From: Marinobacter sp. es.048
GTDB taxonomy: Bacteria > Pseudomonadota > Gammaproteobacteria > Pseudomonadales > Oleiphilaceae
DNA length: 64,000 bases
Direction of reading: 5' to 3'
Assembly (NCBI RefSeq): GCF_900188435.1
Contig: NZ_FYFA01000001.1
Location: 1,302,001-1,366,000 of the forward strand
The notes under the pieces were generated by a model that worked only from the letters and a program-made list of their open reading frames with translations, searched no databases and was not told where the DNA came from. Of this stretch, positions 1 to 8,692 are shown piece by piece. A program made the position numbers and the translations under genes. How positions within the stretch are numbered: position 1 is the first letter of the stretch; each line of letters begins with the position of its first letter.

Positions 1-202
1 TTTCCAACAGGAAAAACAGCGTAATGCCGTTGTCCATCACGATAAGCGACTTCTCCACCAAGGGAGGCAGATCATAGGTTTTGGCGCCAATGGTCAGTGC
101 AGACAGAATGATGATGGTGATGACTGCGCCCTGGAAAACCTTGCTGGACTCAATGCGGCGGAGTTTCTCGAAACCGGAGGCGGTGTTCAGTTGGGAAGGC
201 AT
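1..202 (-). CDS. Ion transporter (voltage-gated channel family), N-terminal part
   Basis: Only the first 67 codons are inside the window; the gene runs off the left edge. The readable protein starts MPSQLNTASGFEKLRRIESS and continues into one hydrophobic segment (about residues 24-40: VFQGAVITIIILSALTIGA), a short loop and the start of a second hydrophobic stretch. The pattern 'ESSKVFQGAVITIIILSALTIG...' resembles the S1 region of bacterial single-domain voltage-gated sodium channels and ion_trans proteins. The family is inferred from this short stretch alone; pore and voltage-sensor segments lie outside the window. Confidence 0.55.
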   Translation of the reverse strand, partial: MPSQLNTASGFEKLRRIESSKVFQGAVITIIILSALTIGAKTYDLPPLVEKSLIVMDNGITLFFLLE

Positions 203-422
203 GGCAGACGACGGCTCCAGAAGATTCGGGGAAGGCCGAATTCTAAAGGGCCGGGACAGGATTGGATAGCCTCGACAACACACGATCGTTGTTGCAAGGC
301 GCGTGGCTGAGCGTAATTAGCAGGATTTATTCAGCTTGATCAGAAATATTCATTCGTGCCATCCGTAAACCCTTTCCATAATCAACTCGCAAACAATAAA
401 ACCGAAAAGCGAGTGACATTCC

Positions 423-1775
423 ATGGAAGATAGACCGGAGTTAGCCGGCTGGCGCTGGGGGCCGTTCACTTTCCGCGTGCCGTTTTACCATACGCGCCTG
501 TGCTGGTCCGAATTCCTGCAGGGGCTGTTTGTTTCGGCCGCCACAGGCCTGGCCCTGATCCCCGTGATGACGGCCTTTTTCGGCCTCAGTTTTGAAGAAG
601 CGGTCGCATTGTCGATGATCCACGCCTCGTTGATTGCCTCGGCCGTGATTGTTTTCGGCGAACCCTACGCGGGAGGCTGGATTACCCCGGCGTTGCCCCT
701 GATACTGGCGTTTGTGATAGGAGGCTACGAGGACCCGGTAAGCCGGTTTCAGGCGATGACCGCGCTGAGCCTGGTATTTGCCTCGCTAGTCCTGTTTCTC
801 GGGATAACCGGCCTGGGTCGTCGCTTTGTGATCTGGCTGCCCGACACGCTCAAGGCCGGCATTATTCTCGGGGCCTCGATAGCTGCGCTCAAGAGGGTGT
901 TCGTGGACGATGCCGAGCGTTTTCTGCTTGAGCAGCCCATTGCTACGGGGCTTGCCTGCGCCATCTGTCTCATATTCACCTTCTCCATACCGATGCAGAA
1001 GCTCAAGGAGCGCAGCCGGTTCTTCTTTATCCTGGGAGCCCTGGGCCTGCTGCCGGGCTTCCTGGCCGCGGCCATCGTCGGGCCGTTGGTTGGTGAAGTG
1101 AGTTTCGATATTCAATGGGGAATCCTGGTGCCACCACTGGGCGAGGCATTGGCGAAGGTTTCTCCGCTGGCCATAGGCTGGCCGTCCCAGGAGATGATTC
1201 TCCAGAGTATTCCGCTGGCACTGATTGCCTACATCATTCTGTTTGGCGATCTGGTCACCGGGAATGAAGTGCTGCGGGACGGCTTGAAGGTGCGCAAGGA
1301 CGAGCACGTGGATATCAACCTGAACCGCACCCATTTCTCCCTGTCGATCCGTAACGCCATCATGGGTATTGTTGCGCCCTTCTTCCCGACCCAGGGTGCG
1401 GTCTGGACCGGCGTTCACGTGATTGTGGTGCAGCGTTGGAAGCAGGGGCCGAAGGCGATGAACAGCCTGCATAGCGGCCTGGCCTCCTACTACCTGATGG
1501 GGTTGCCGTTCATCTTCTTTCTCCTGCCACTGCTGACCGGGCTGAAACCGCTGCTGGGCGTGGCGCTGTCGCTGACCCTTGTGCTGACCGGTTTTGCCTG
1601 TGCTTACATTGCCATGTCGATTCCAAGGGACAATGCCTCGAGGGGCACGGTGGTTCTGATCGGCGCTGCTCTGGCGTTCTTTGAGCCATGGATGGGGCTG
1701 TTGATCGGCGTGGTGGCAACCCTGGCTCTCGTGGGCTGGGATCGCAGCCCGGACCCGATTCCCCACGACGAGTGA
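423..1775 (+). CDS. Polytopic membrane permease-like protein
   Basis: A 450-residue protein with about 11-12 hydrophobic segments from residue 30 to 440, so an inner-membrane transporter. A segment near residues 135-155 (LPDTLKAGIILGASIAAL) and the overall length suggest the SLC23/SLC26 (UraA-like) fold, but I cannot name a substrate. The ATG at 423 lacks a strong ribosome-binding site, yet the N-terminus (WRWGPFTFRVPFYHTRLCW) precedes the first membrane segment in a natural way. It stands alone, convergent with the EVE-domain gene. No regulatory site is evident in the 220 bp upstream. Confidence 0.7.
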   Translation: MEDRPELAGWRWGPFTFRVPFYHTRLCWSEFLQGLFVSAATGLALIPVMTAFFGLSFEEAVALSMIHASLIASAVIVFGEPYAGGWITPALPLILAFVIGGYEDPVSRFQAMTALSLVFASLVLFLGITGLGRRFVIWLPDTLKAGIILGASIAALKRVFVDDAERFLLEQPIATGLACAICLIFTFSIPMQKLKERSRFFFILGALGLLPGFLAAAIVGPLVGEVSFDIQWGILVPPLGEALAKVSPLAIGWPSQEMILQSIPLALIAYIILFGDLVTGNEVLRDGLKVRKDEHVDINLNRTHFSLSIRNAIMGIVAPFFPTQGAVWTGVHVIVVQRWKQGPKAMNSLHSGLASYYLMGLPFIFFLLPLLTGLKPLLGVALSLTLVLTGFACAYIAMSIPRDNASRGTVVLIGAALAFFEPWMGLLIGVVATLALVGWDRSPDPIPHDE

Positions 1776-1799
1776 CGGGCTGATGGCAGATCCCTGGTG

Positions 1800-2258
1800 T
1801 CAGTCAGCCTGGCTCAGGATGATCTGCCATTCCTCCTCGCTCACGGGCATCACCGAGAGCCGGTTACCCTTCCGAACCAAAGGCAGGTCTTCGAGCCCGG
1901 CCATGGATTTCAACTCATCCAGCGGGATCAGTCTTGGCAGGGTGCGAACATACTTCATGTCTACGGCTTGCCAGCGAGGCTTCTCAGCCGTGCTCTTGGC
2001 ATCAAAATAGTGCGATTCAGGATCAAACTGGGTTGGATCGGGATAGGCGCTGCGAACGACCGTCACTATGCCGGCAATCCCGATGTGTTTGCAGCTGGAG
2101 TGATAAAGAAAAACCTCGTCGCCCTCTGCCATGCTGGCCAGAAAATTCCGGGCCTGGTAGTTGCGCACGCCATCCCAAGGGATCACACCGTTCGGGGCTT
2201 TGGCAAAGTCCTCGATGCCGCATTCTGCAGGTTCTGACTTAACCAGCCACTTGGCCAT
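1800..2258 (-). CDS. EVE domain-containing protein
   Basis: A 152-residue soluble protein that is almost entirely one EVE domain (PUA-like fold). Members of this family are thought to bind modified bases in nucleic acids. Typical family features are the start MAKWLVKSEP, 'WDGVRNYQARNFLASMAEGD' near residues 30-50, and 'VFLYHSSCKHIGIAGIVTVV'. The start at 2258 is chosen because MAKWLVKSEP is the conserved N-terminus and AGGGAGA precedes it; an upstream in-frame ATG at 2342 would add 28 atypical residues. It stands alone, between the permease and the narK terminator. Confidence 0.88.
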   Translation of the reverse strand: MAKWLVKSEPAECGIEDFAKAPNGVIPWDGVRNYQARNFLASMAEGDEVFLYHSSCKHIGIAGIVTVVRSAYPDPTQFDPESHYFDAKSTAEKPRWQAVDMKYVRTLPRLIPLDELKSMAGLEDLPLVRKGNRLSVMPVSEEEWQIILSQAD

Positions 2259-2309
2259 GATGTTTCTCCCTTTTACCCAATCAGCTTTGTTTCGATCCAC
2301 GATTATACG

Positions 2310-2331
2310 AAAAAGCCCCGCAATGCGGGGC
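2310..2331 (-). terminator. Rho-independent terminator of narK (2358-3719)
   Basis: Read on the minus strand, GCCCCGCATTGCGGGGC forms a 7-8 bp GC-rich stem followed by TTTTT, 27 bp downstream of the narK stop codon. Confidence 0.85.
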
Positions 2332-2357
2332 AGCGAGGCCAAATCAATCAGGTGGCT

Positions 2358-3719
2358 TCAGGAGTGGCCGGCTTTTGGCGGCGGCGCCAGCGGTCCTTTG
2401 GGCTTTTTGCGGTTCAGTGGGTAAAACAGCTGTGGCGAGGCCAATTCCGGCAAGTCAGTTCTTTCTTCGTTGGCGGCCCATTCCACCCGCTCGGCAGACC
2501 GGATCGCGTAGTGCATCCATACCAGGGCAGCGGCGACGATCACGAACATCAGCATGAAACAGCTTTGCCAGATCCCGGTGAGATCGTTGAGCACGCCGAA
2601 TGTCAGAGGCAGGATGAATCCGCCGAGACCGCCAATCATGCCTACCACACCGCCCACTGCGCCGACGTGCATGGGATAGTAAACCGGAATGTGTTTGTAC
2701 ACGGCTGCCTTGCCCAGGGACATGAAGAAACCAAGGATGAAGATCAGCGCCACGAACATGGGCAGGCTCATCCCCAGGGTAAAGCGGATATCGCCATCAA
2801 TGCCCTGGATTACGTAATCGGTCGGTGGATAGCTCAGCAGGAAAGTGCAGACAACGGAAGCGCCGAAAGTCCAATACATCACCCGGCGGGCACCGAAACG
2901 GTCGGACATCCAGCCTCCGAGTATCCGGAATAGGGACGCGGGAATGGTGTAGAGTGCAGCAATGATTCCGGCGGTCTTGATGTCCAGGCCGTAAACGCCG
3001 ATCAGGAAGTGCGGCAGCCAGAGTGCCAGGGCGACAAAGGCGCCGAACACGAAAAAGTAGTACAGGGCAAACCGCCAGACCCTCAGCTCCCGCAGGGGCT
3101 CCATCTGCTCCATGAACGATTTGGCTTTGTCGCCGGCCCGTTCGGCCGCCATTGGGTCTTCCTTGGCAAGGAGGATGAAGACCACACCCATGATTGCCAA
3201 CACTGTGGCATAGACCTGCGCAGTGCTCTCCCAGCCGAATGCAACCAGCAGGAATGGGGCTCCGAAGTTAGTGACAGCAGCGCCCACGTTACCCGCGCCA
3301 AAAATCCCCAGCGCCGTGCCCTGACGTTCCGGCTCGAACCAGGCCGCCGTGTAGGCCACCCCGACAATAAAGGCACCGCCCGCCAGGCCCACGCCGAGGG
3401 CGCCCACCAGCAGCATGATGTAAGTGGTTGCGAAGGTAAGCAGGTAAACGCAAGCAGCGGTAGTGAGCATCAGGATGCCGAACACCCAGCGGCCGCCGTA
3501 CCGGTCTGTCCAGATACCCAGGAACAGTCGGCTGATGGAGCCGGTAAGAATGGGCGTGGCCATCAGCAGGCCAAGCTGGGTATCTGAAAGCCCGAGATCT
3601 TCGCTGATGCGGATCCCGATGATCGAAAAAATGGTCCACACCGCAAAGCACAGGGTGAAGGCGAAAGTGGACAGACCCAGGGCGCGATATTGCTCGGGTT
3701 TTGACGGGCTAATGGCCAT
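2358..3719 (-). CDS. narK: NarK-family nitrate/nitrite transporter (MFS)
   Basis: A 453-residue major facilitator with 12 predicted membrane segments. The family signature GAGNVGAAVTNFGAPFLL (about residues 139-157) and 'WTDRYGGRWV' after TM2 mark it as a NarK-type nitrate/nitrite carrier of the short, type I-like class, often assigned to nitrate:proton symport. The start at 3719 is set by GAAAGGAGGGG immediately before ATG; the upstream in-frame ATG at 3764 has none. It ends in a clear terminator. The 310-bp region to the divergent usp-narK unit holds an FNR-type box and NarL-like heptamers that could serve both directions. It is one of four NarK paralogues in the window. Confidence 0.88.
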   Translation of the reverse strand: MAISPSKPEQYRALGLSTFAFTLCFAVWTIFSIIGIRISEDLGLSDTQLGLLMATPILTGSISRLFLGIWTDRYGGRWVFGILMLTTAACVYLLTFATTYIMLLVGALGVGLAGGAFIVGVAYTAAWFEPERQGTALGIFGAGNVGAAVTNFGAPFLLVAFGWESTAQVYATVLAIMGVVFILLAKEDPMAAERAGDKAKSFMEQMEPLRELRVWRFALYYFFVFGAFVALALWLPHFLIGVYGLDIKTAGIIAALYTIPASLFRILGGWMSDRFGARRVMYWTFGASVVCTFLLSYPPTDYVIQGIDGDIRFTLGMSLPMFVALIFILGFFMSLGKAAVYKHIPVYYPMHVGAVGGVVGMIGGLGGFILPLTFGVLNDLTGIWQSCFMLMFVIVAAALVWMHYAIRSAERVEWAANEERTDLPELASPQLFYPLNRKKPKGPLAPPPKAGHS

Positions 3720-3808
3720 GTTTCCCCTCCTTTCAGATGTCCATCGAGTGCTGTCTGAAAGCACCTCTTAAACCATACCAAAAACAGGGTTTTTCCATGC
3801 AGGGCATT

Positions 3809-3840
3809 GGAGGTACCTCCTGCTGGGTGCAGTGGTGGTA
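3809..3840. promoter_or_regulatory. NarL-like heptamer cluster
   Basis: GGAGGTACCTCC (3809-3820) places two TACCTCC heptamers back to back. TACCTCC (3814-3820) also pairs with CTGGGTG (3823-3829) in a 7-2-7 layout with one mismatch, and GGTGGTA follows at 3834-3840. These match the heptamer type seen upstream of narG, narK, dnr and moaA in this window. Assignment to NarL is inferred. Confidence 0.5.
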
Positions 3841-3910
3841 GGTAATCCGGGGCTTTTAGGGTGCAGGGGATAGAGTCTGGATTTCTCTCGTGGGGTACGC
3901 GTTGGCAGGG

Positions 3911-3924
3911 TTGATTTACGTCAA
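3911..3924 (+). promoter_or_regulatory. FNR/Anr/Dnr box upstream of usp-narK
   Basis: TTGATTTACGTCAA matches TTGAT-N4-ATCAA with a single difference (G for A) and matches TTGA-N6-TCAA exactly. If centred at -41.5, transcription would start near 3959, leaving a 70-nt leader before the usp ATG at 4030. Confidence 0.75.
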
Positions 3925-4029
3925 TTATGGGAGGCGCAGGAGTGTGGGCTAATGCTGACCGATATCAATGGATGCCCTTTGAATGCCCTGAAAAAGGGGC
4001 GCCGAAAACGCCCTCTGGAGACCCTAAAA

Positions 4030-4491
4030 ATGAAAATCATGATTGCCTATGACGGCTCGCGAAATGCCAGGTTGGCACTGGCCCAGACCATCACCATGTT
4101 CCGCGACCTCAAGCCCGTGATCACCCTCGTGGCCGTTGCCGAAAACCCCCGCGACATCACCTCCGGAAACGAGGACATGTTTCAGGAAGAGGTGGCCGAT
4201 CTGAAAAAGCACATCGCCGAGGCCATGGAGGTCTGCGAGCAGGAACAGGTTTCCGCCGAAAACATGCTTCTGGAGGGCGATGCCCGAAAGATGTTGCTGT
4301 TTGCAGCGGAGAAGAAGGTTCATCCGGACATGCTGGTTATCGCACGCCACAGTCATGAGCCAGACGGCGGCTTTATTGCCCGCTCACTGACCTATTTCGT
4401 GGACGAACTGGATTACATGACCTTCGGCAGCGTGAGCTCCTTTCTCGCCCGCCGCATCCAGTGCCCACTTCTGATTCTGCCCAGCCGTTGA
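4030..4491 (+). CDS. Universal stress protein (UspA family)
   Basis: A 153-residue cytoplasmic UspA-fold protein: it opens with MKIMIAYDGSRNARLALAQ and closes with SVSSFLARRIQCPLLILPSR, the strands that frame the nucleotide site in this family. ATG 4030 has GGAG 11 bp upstream; the in-frame ATG at 3952 would add a Lys/Arg-rich tail that is not typical. The gene lies 47 bp ahead of a narK gene and downstream of an FNR-type box, so it is probably induced when oxygen is low and co-transcribed with that transporter. Usp genes under Anr/Dnr control are known in pseudomonads; the link here is inferred from the box. Confidence 0.85.
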   Translation: MKIMIAYDGSRNARLALAQTITMFRDLKPVITLVAVAENPRDITSGNEDMFQEEVADLKKHIAEAMEVCEQEQVSAENMLLEGDARKMLLFAAEKKVHPDMLVIARHSHEPDGGFIARSLTYFVDELDYMTFGSVSSFLARRIQCPLLILPSR

Positions 4492-4538
4492 GTCTGGCGA
4501 TTAACCGCTTCTGTATCTGATAGCCCTGGGAGGCTGAC

Positions 4539-6041
4539 ATGAAAGTCGCAGACGTTTTCCACGTCAAGAGTCCGGAGATCAGGGCCCTGCACCTGACCTG
4601 GATTGCATTCTTTATCACGTTCTACGTGTGGTTCAACATGGCGCCGCTGGCATCCAGCATGCTCAAGAGCGTCAATTGGCTGACCACCGATGATCTCCGT
4701 CTGTTTGCGATCTGCAACGTGGCGCTGACCATACCTGCCCGGATTATCGTGGGCATGGCTCTGGACCGTTTCGGTCCGCGGCGTGTGTTCTCGGTACTGA
4801 TGGTGCTGATGTCCATTCCGGCCCTGGTGTTTGCCTTCGGTAATACCATGACGCAACTGCTGGTCAGCCGTCTGGTGCTCAGCTCCATTGGTGCCAGCTT
4901 TGTGGTCGGCATCCATATGACTGCCATGTGGTTCAAGCCCAGAGACATCGGCTTTGCTGAGGGTTTCTATGCCGGTTGGGGCAACTTCGGTTCCGCTGCT
5001 GCGGCGATTACTCTCCCGACCATTGCCTTGCAAATGTACGGTGGTGAAGATGGCTGGCGCTGGGCCATTGCCCAAAGCGCTATCGTGATGGCGGCTTACG
5101 GGGTTTACTACTGGTTTGCGATTACCGACGGCCCTGTCGGGACGGTCCATCGCAAACCGCGCAAAGCGGTGGCACTGGAAGTCAGCAGCTGGGGCGACAT
5201 GATCAAACTGATCCTCTGGACCATTCCCCTGGTCGGAGTTCTGGGCATTCTGGTATGGCGTATTGAGAACATGGGGTACCTGAGTGTTACCGGAGCGGCT
5301 ATCTGTTACGCCGTGATTGTGGCCATTGTGTGCTACCAGGTTATCCAGATTCTCCGGGTTAACGTTCCCTTACTGAAAAAGGGCGTACCCGAAGACGACA
5401 AATACCCGTTCAACAGTGTTGCCGCGCTGAACAGCACCTACTTCGCCAACTTTGGAGCCGAGCTGGCAGTGGTGTCCATGCTGCCGATGTTCTTTGAGGA
5501 AACCTGGAGCCTGAGTGCCACCGCAGCCGGCCTTATCGCTGCTTCTTTTGCCTTTGTGAACCTGGTAGCGCGCCCGATGGGCGGCCTGGTATCCGACCGT
5601 ATGGGCAACCGCCGGTTCGTGATGCTCAGCTACATGTTCGGTATCTCGGTTGGCTTCGCGCTCATGGGACTGATGAACTCCAACTGGCCGCTGATTATTG
5701 CCGTGGGCATTACTGTATTCACCTCCTTCTTCGTGCAGGGTGCAGAGGGTGCAACCTTTGGCATCATTCCTTCCATCAAGCGGCGCCTCACCGGTCAGAT
5801 CTCCGGAATGGCCGGAGCTTATGGCAACGTGGGCGCGGTGGTGTACCTGACCATCTTCACTTTTGTAACCCCGACCCAGTTTTTCTACATCATTGCCGGT
5901 GGTGCGTTCGTCAGTTGGTTGCTGTGCATCATGTGGCTGAAAGAGCCGGAATCAGGGTTTGCTGACGAATACCAGGTATCCTCTGTCGATCTCCAGATCG
6001 AAGAGGAAGAGCGTCGCCGGCAGGCTGCTGCGACCAGCTAA
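4539..6041 (+). CDS. narK: NarK-family nitrate/nitrite transporter (MFS), 500 aa
   Basis: A 12-segment MFS carrier with the variant family signature EGFYAGWGNFGSAAAA (about residues 144-159) and 'MALDRFGPRRVFSVL' after TM2. The central loop between TM6 and TM7 is longer than in the 453-residue paralogue and contains an extra hydrophobic pair (residues 220-270). Ribosome-binding sequence GGGAGG lies just before ATG. It follows usp by 47 bp and ends in a strong terminator, so usp-narK looks like a two-gene FNR/Dnr-controlled unit. The sequence class differs from both neighbouring narK genes. Whether it imports nitrate or exports nitrite cannot be read from the sequence. Confidence 0.85.
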   Translation: MKVADVFHVKSPEIRALHLTWIAFFITFYVWFNMAPLASSMLKSVNWLTTDDLRLFAICNVALTIPARIIVGMALDRFGPRRVFSVLMVLMSIPALVFAFGNTMTQLLVSRLVLSSIGASFVVGIHMTAMWFKPRDIGFAEGFYAGWGNFGSAAAAITLPTIALQMYGGEDGWRWAIAQSAIVMAAYGVYYWFAITDGPVGTVHRKPRKAVALEVSSWGDMIKLILWTIPLVGVLGILVWRIENMGYLSVTGAAICYAVIVAIVCYQVIQILRVNVPLLKKGVPEDDKYPFNSVAALNSTYFANFGAELAVVSMLPMFFEETWSLSATAAGLIAASFAFVNLVARPMGGLVSDRMGNRRFVMLSYMFGISVGFALMGLMNSNWPLIIAVGITVFTSFFVQGAEGATFGIIPSIKRRLTGQISGMAGAYGNVGAVVYLTIFTFVTPTQFFYIIAGGAFVSWLLCIMWLKEPESGFADEYQVSSVDLQIEEEERRRQAAATS

Positions 6042-6059
6042 TCTCCCCGCTCTGCAACA

Positions 6060-6091
6060 GGCCGCCGAGGCATTGCCCGGCGGCCTTTTTT
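6060..6091 (+). terminator. Rho-independent terminator of usp-narK
   Basis: GGCCGCCG (6060-6067) pairs with CGGCGGCC (6078-6085), followed by TTTTTT. Confidence 0.9.
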
Positions 6092-6202
6092 CGTCTCAAG
6101 GAAACTCATTTCCGGGATCACCGTTGGGCTTCACATGGCCCGGGTGTCGGTCTTGCTGAATCTGAGCCCTGACAAGCAGCCAGGACCAATGCTTGCCGAG
6201 GA

Positions 6203-6619
6203 TCAGAAGTGATCGTATCCGAACTTCATATATGTGATCCCAGGGCTCAGAACCAACCGCCATGCCAGTTCGATATCGTCGCTGCACTCCCAGTCATAGG
6301 TCCTTACGGTGTCCGTCAGGCAGTCGAGCCAGAGATCGTAGAGGTGGGGTTTAATGTTGAGGTTGCGGGCGCTGTGCAGGCAGGCAATTCGATGGAGGAC
6401 ATCGTCAACGTTGCCGCTGGCGTAAAACGCCACGAGGCTGAAAAAGGATTTCTTCAGCATGCTTCGCTGAACCGCCATATTCGTGTTGCGAAAAAGTACC
6501 CGGACCTCAGGTGAAGACATAAGGAACCGGCGATAGAAGGCTTCAAAGAAGTCGGGGAGTTCGGGTGGGGTCTGGAGGACGCGCTCGTAGCTTGCGTCGA
6601 AGAGCTCTTCGAAGGACAT
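6203..6619 (-). CDS. Globin-like heme protein
   Basis: A 138-residue single-domain globin candidate. Globin-like features are the helix A/B start 'FDASYERVLQTPPELPDFFEAFYRRFLMSSPEV', the segment RVLFRNTNMAVQRSMLKKSFFSLVAFYASG, and a probable proximal histidine region HSARNLNIKPHLYDLWLDCL. Such proteins bind O2 or NO and are often found beside nitrate/NO genes, where they may detoxify NO or sense gas. GGGAG precedes the ATG. It is transcribed in the same direction as the narK gene that follows on the minus strand, but a terminator at 6733-6761 separates them. The ligand and role are not shown by the sequence. Confidence 0.78.
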   Translation of the reverse strand: MSFEELFDASYERVLQTPPELPDFFEAFYRRFLMSSPEVRVLFRNTNMAVQRSMLKKSFFSLVAFYASGNVDDVLHRIACLHSARNLNIKPHLYDLWLDCLTDTVRTYDWECSDDIELAWRLVLSPGITYMKFGYDHF

Positions 6620-6732
6620 GGCAGGCTCCCTGTTTCTGGCGGGAATAAATCCAATATCCTGAATCTAGCATTTGTCGGCGGGCGCGTCATTTGGTGCGGA
6701 CAAGGAGGTGGCCTTCGGTAGAACGCAGGCAT

Positions 6733-6761
6733 AAAAAACCGGCGCCCTTAAGGGACGCCGG
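6733..6761 (-). terminator. Rho-independent terminator of narK (6781-8373)
   Basis: On the minus strand CCGGCG-TCCCTTAAGGG-CGCCGG forms a long stem and is followed by TTTTTT. Confidence 0.85.
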
Positions 6762-6780
6762 CTGTTGCATGAACCCGGTC

Positions 6781-8373
6781 TCAGGGATTTTTTATGTACG
6801 CATTCTTGCGCAGGTAGAACCACCAGTTAACCACCAGGCAGAGTGCGTAGAACACCGCAAACCCGTACATGGCCACTTCCGGAGTACCGGCCTGGATCTC
6901 CTGGCCCATCACCCGTGGCGCAATGAAAGCACCGTAGGCGGCAACCGCAGAGGTCCAGCCCAGAACCGGGCCTTTCTGCTGCTGGTTGAAGATGAAGCCG
7001 ATGCTGCGGAAGGTGGAGCCGTTACCGATACCACTGGCCGCAAACATGATGATGAACAGGATCAGGAAGGGCGCAAAGTAAGTGTTCGGATCGGTGGAAT
7101 TGTACGCCAGCATCATCACATAGCCGGTGGCCACGGAGGCGGCAACCATCACCACCGAGATGATCTGGGTAACGATAGAGCCACCAACCTTGTCGGAAAT
7201 CCAGCCGCCCACGGGGCGAATCAGTGCGCCCACAAACGGTCCCATCCAGGCCCAGGTCAGCGCGCTTGGTGCATCAGGGTTTACCACACGGGTTACGGTG
7301 CCGTCGGCAGCCACCTCCATCATGTTGCCGAAGATGACGCTGATGGACAGCGGTAGGGCGGCGGAGAAACCGATGAATGAGCCAAAGGTCAGGATGTAAA
7401 GTACCGTCATGGACCAGGTGTGCTTGTTGCTGAAAATGGCAAACTGGTTCTGAATGTTCGGCTTGATGTCGCCAGGGATCAATCGCAGGAGAATCAGCGT
7501 AAGCACAATGGTCAGGGGTAGGGCCAGCCACATGTTCAGGACGCTGAGAGCCCAGACGCCTGCGATAGAGGCAAGGAGGCCTACACCATAGAGTCCGAGG
7601 ATCTTGCCAAAGGCTGAGAGTGGGTTGCCGGGATTCGGGGTAACCACTTTCAGGTTGTTCATACCAAACCAGCCGGTAAACGCCAGCGGAATCAGGAATA
7701 CCAGCCAGATAAAGCCGGCGTTCTGGATCCAGGTATCGGTGCCTGCATCAATACGACCAATCAGCGTGCCGCTCGGGCTCTGCAGCTGCATCGGGTCACC
7801 GGCGAGGGCGCCGAAGATGCCCACGGTCATTACCAGTGGAATGACCACCTGCATGGTAGTGACGCCGAAGTTGCCAAGGCCGGCGTTCATGCCGAGACCG
7901 TAGCCCTGTTTGCTTTTCGGGTAGAAGGTGCTGATGTTGCTCATGGAGCAGGCAAAGTTACCGCCACCGATACCGGAGAGCAGTGCCAAGGCCTGGAACA
8001 CGATAAACGGTGTGTCCGGATTCATCAGTGCGATGCCGGTGCCGGCAGCCGGAATCATCAGCAGTGCGGTGGTCAGGAACACCGTGTTTCGCCCGCCGGC
8101 AATCTTGATCATGAAGGAGGCCGGGATCCTGAGAGTGGCCCCGGACAGGCCGGCAATCGCAGACAGAGTAAACAGCTGGTCAATGGTGAATGGGAACCCC
8201 AGGTTTTTCATCTGGGTGGTAATCATTCCCCACATCAGCCAGACGGCGAAGCCTATCAGCAGGCTGGGGATGGATATCCACAGGTTGCGGGAGGCGATGC
8301 GCTTACCTTCCCGCTCCCAGAATTCTTCGTTTTCGACATCCCAGTGTTCGATGTCGGCATTGGTTTTGGCCAT
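6781..8373 (-). CDS. narK: NarK2-type nitrate/nitrite antiporter (MFS), 530 aa
   Basis: This 530-residue transporter has the type II NarK features: a charged N-terminus (WDVENEEFWEREGKRIASRNLW), the signature GLGMNAGLGNFGVTTMQVVIP, a long periplasmic/central insert after TM5 and 'PFVGALIRPVGGWISDKVGG' after TM8. This class is best known as nitrate/nitrite antiporters of denitrifiers. The start at 8373 has GGGAG upstream and gives the conserved MAKTNADIEHWD start; an upstream in-frame ATG at 8424 is less likely. A perfect TTGA-N6-TCAA box lies about 100 bp upstream, pointing to Anr/Dnr control. Confidence 0.9.
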   Translation of the reverse strand: MAKTNADIEHWDVENEEFWEREGKRIASRNLWISIPSLLIGFAVWLMWGMITTQMKNLGFPFTIDQLFTLSAIAGLSGATLRIPASFMIKIAGGRNTVFLTTALLMIPAAGTGIALMNPDTPFIVFQALALLSGIGGGNFACSMSNISTFYPKSKQGYGLGMNAGLGNFGVTTMQVVIPLVMTVGIFGALAGDPMQLQSPSGTLIGRIDAGTDTWIQNAGFIWLVFLIPLAFTGWFGMNNLKVVTPNPGNPLSAFGKILGLYGVGLLASIAGVWALSVLNMWLALPLTIVLTLILLRLIPGDIKPNIQNQFAIFSNKHTWSMTVLYILTFGSFIGFSAALPLSISVIFGNMMEVAADGTVTRVVNPDAPSALTWAWMGPFVGALIRPVGGWISDKVGGSIVTQIISVVMVAASVATGYVMMLAYNSTDPNTYFAPFLILFIIMFAASGIGNGSTFRSIGFIFNQQQKGPVLGWTSAVAAYGAFIAPRVMGQEIQAGTPEVAMYGFAVFYALCLVVNWWFYLRKNAYIKNP

Positions 8374-8692
8374 GATTTTGACTCCCTCGTTTAACATGCC
8401 CTGGGCCCCCATTTCTGATGGCATTCAGGCTTCTCGACGCCATTGTGCTTAGTGAGGCGGGGAGGAATTCTTGATATTTCTCAAGGACAGAATGAGGTGT
8501 CAGCTGGTCCGTTTTCCGGCGAATATTCTGGCCCGTTTTCCCGCCGTAAAAGCCAATATATTCAACAAGATGCGATGGTGATATCTCGAAGTGGGTAGGT
8601 GTTCAGGAGGTTGGCGCAGTGGAGGTAGCCACTCATTTCCGGTGGTTTAGATCCGTTCCGAGCTTGATTTGAGTCCGCTTGCCGGGCCTTCT
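8374..8692. promoter_or_regulatory. Intergenic region narK-trhA
   Basis: 319 bp with no supported gene. It holds the FNR/Dnr box for narK (8471-8484) and two isolated NarL-like heptamers (GTGGGTA 8591-8597, GGAGGTA 8621-8627). I see no clear terminator for trhA, which ends at 8693. Confidence 0.5.
8471..8484 (-). promoter_or_regulatory. FNR/Anr/Dnr box upstream of narK
   Basis: TTGATATTTCTCAA is a perfect TTGA-N6-TCAA dyad. A centre at -41.5 on the minus strand predicts a start near 8436, giving a 63-nt leader to the narK ATG at 8373. Confidence 0.8.

Larger units (their letters stand above)
3720..4029. promoter_or_regulatory. Divergent control region between narK and usp-narK
   Basis: No gene is supported in these 310 bp. 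It contains the palindrome GGAGGTACCTCC at 3809-3820, a further heptamer GGTGGTA at 3834-3840, and an FNR/Dnr box at 3911-3924. An ATG at 3952 is in frame with usp, but it lies upstream of the transcription start predicted from the FNR box (near 3959), so it is unlikely to be used. Confidence 0.6.
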
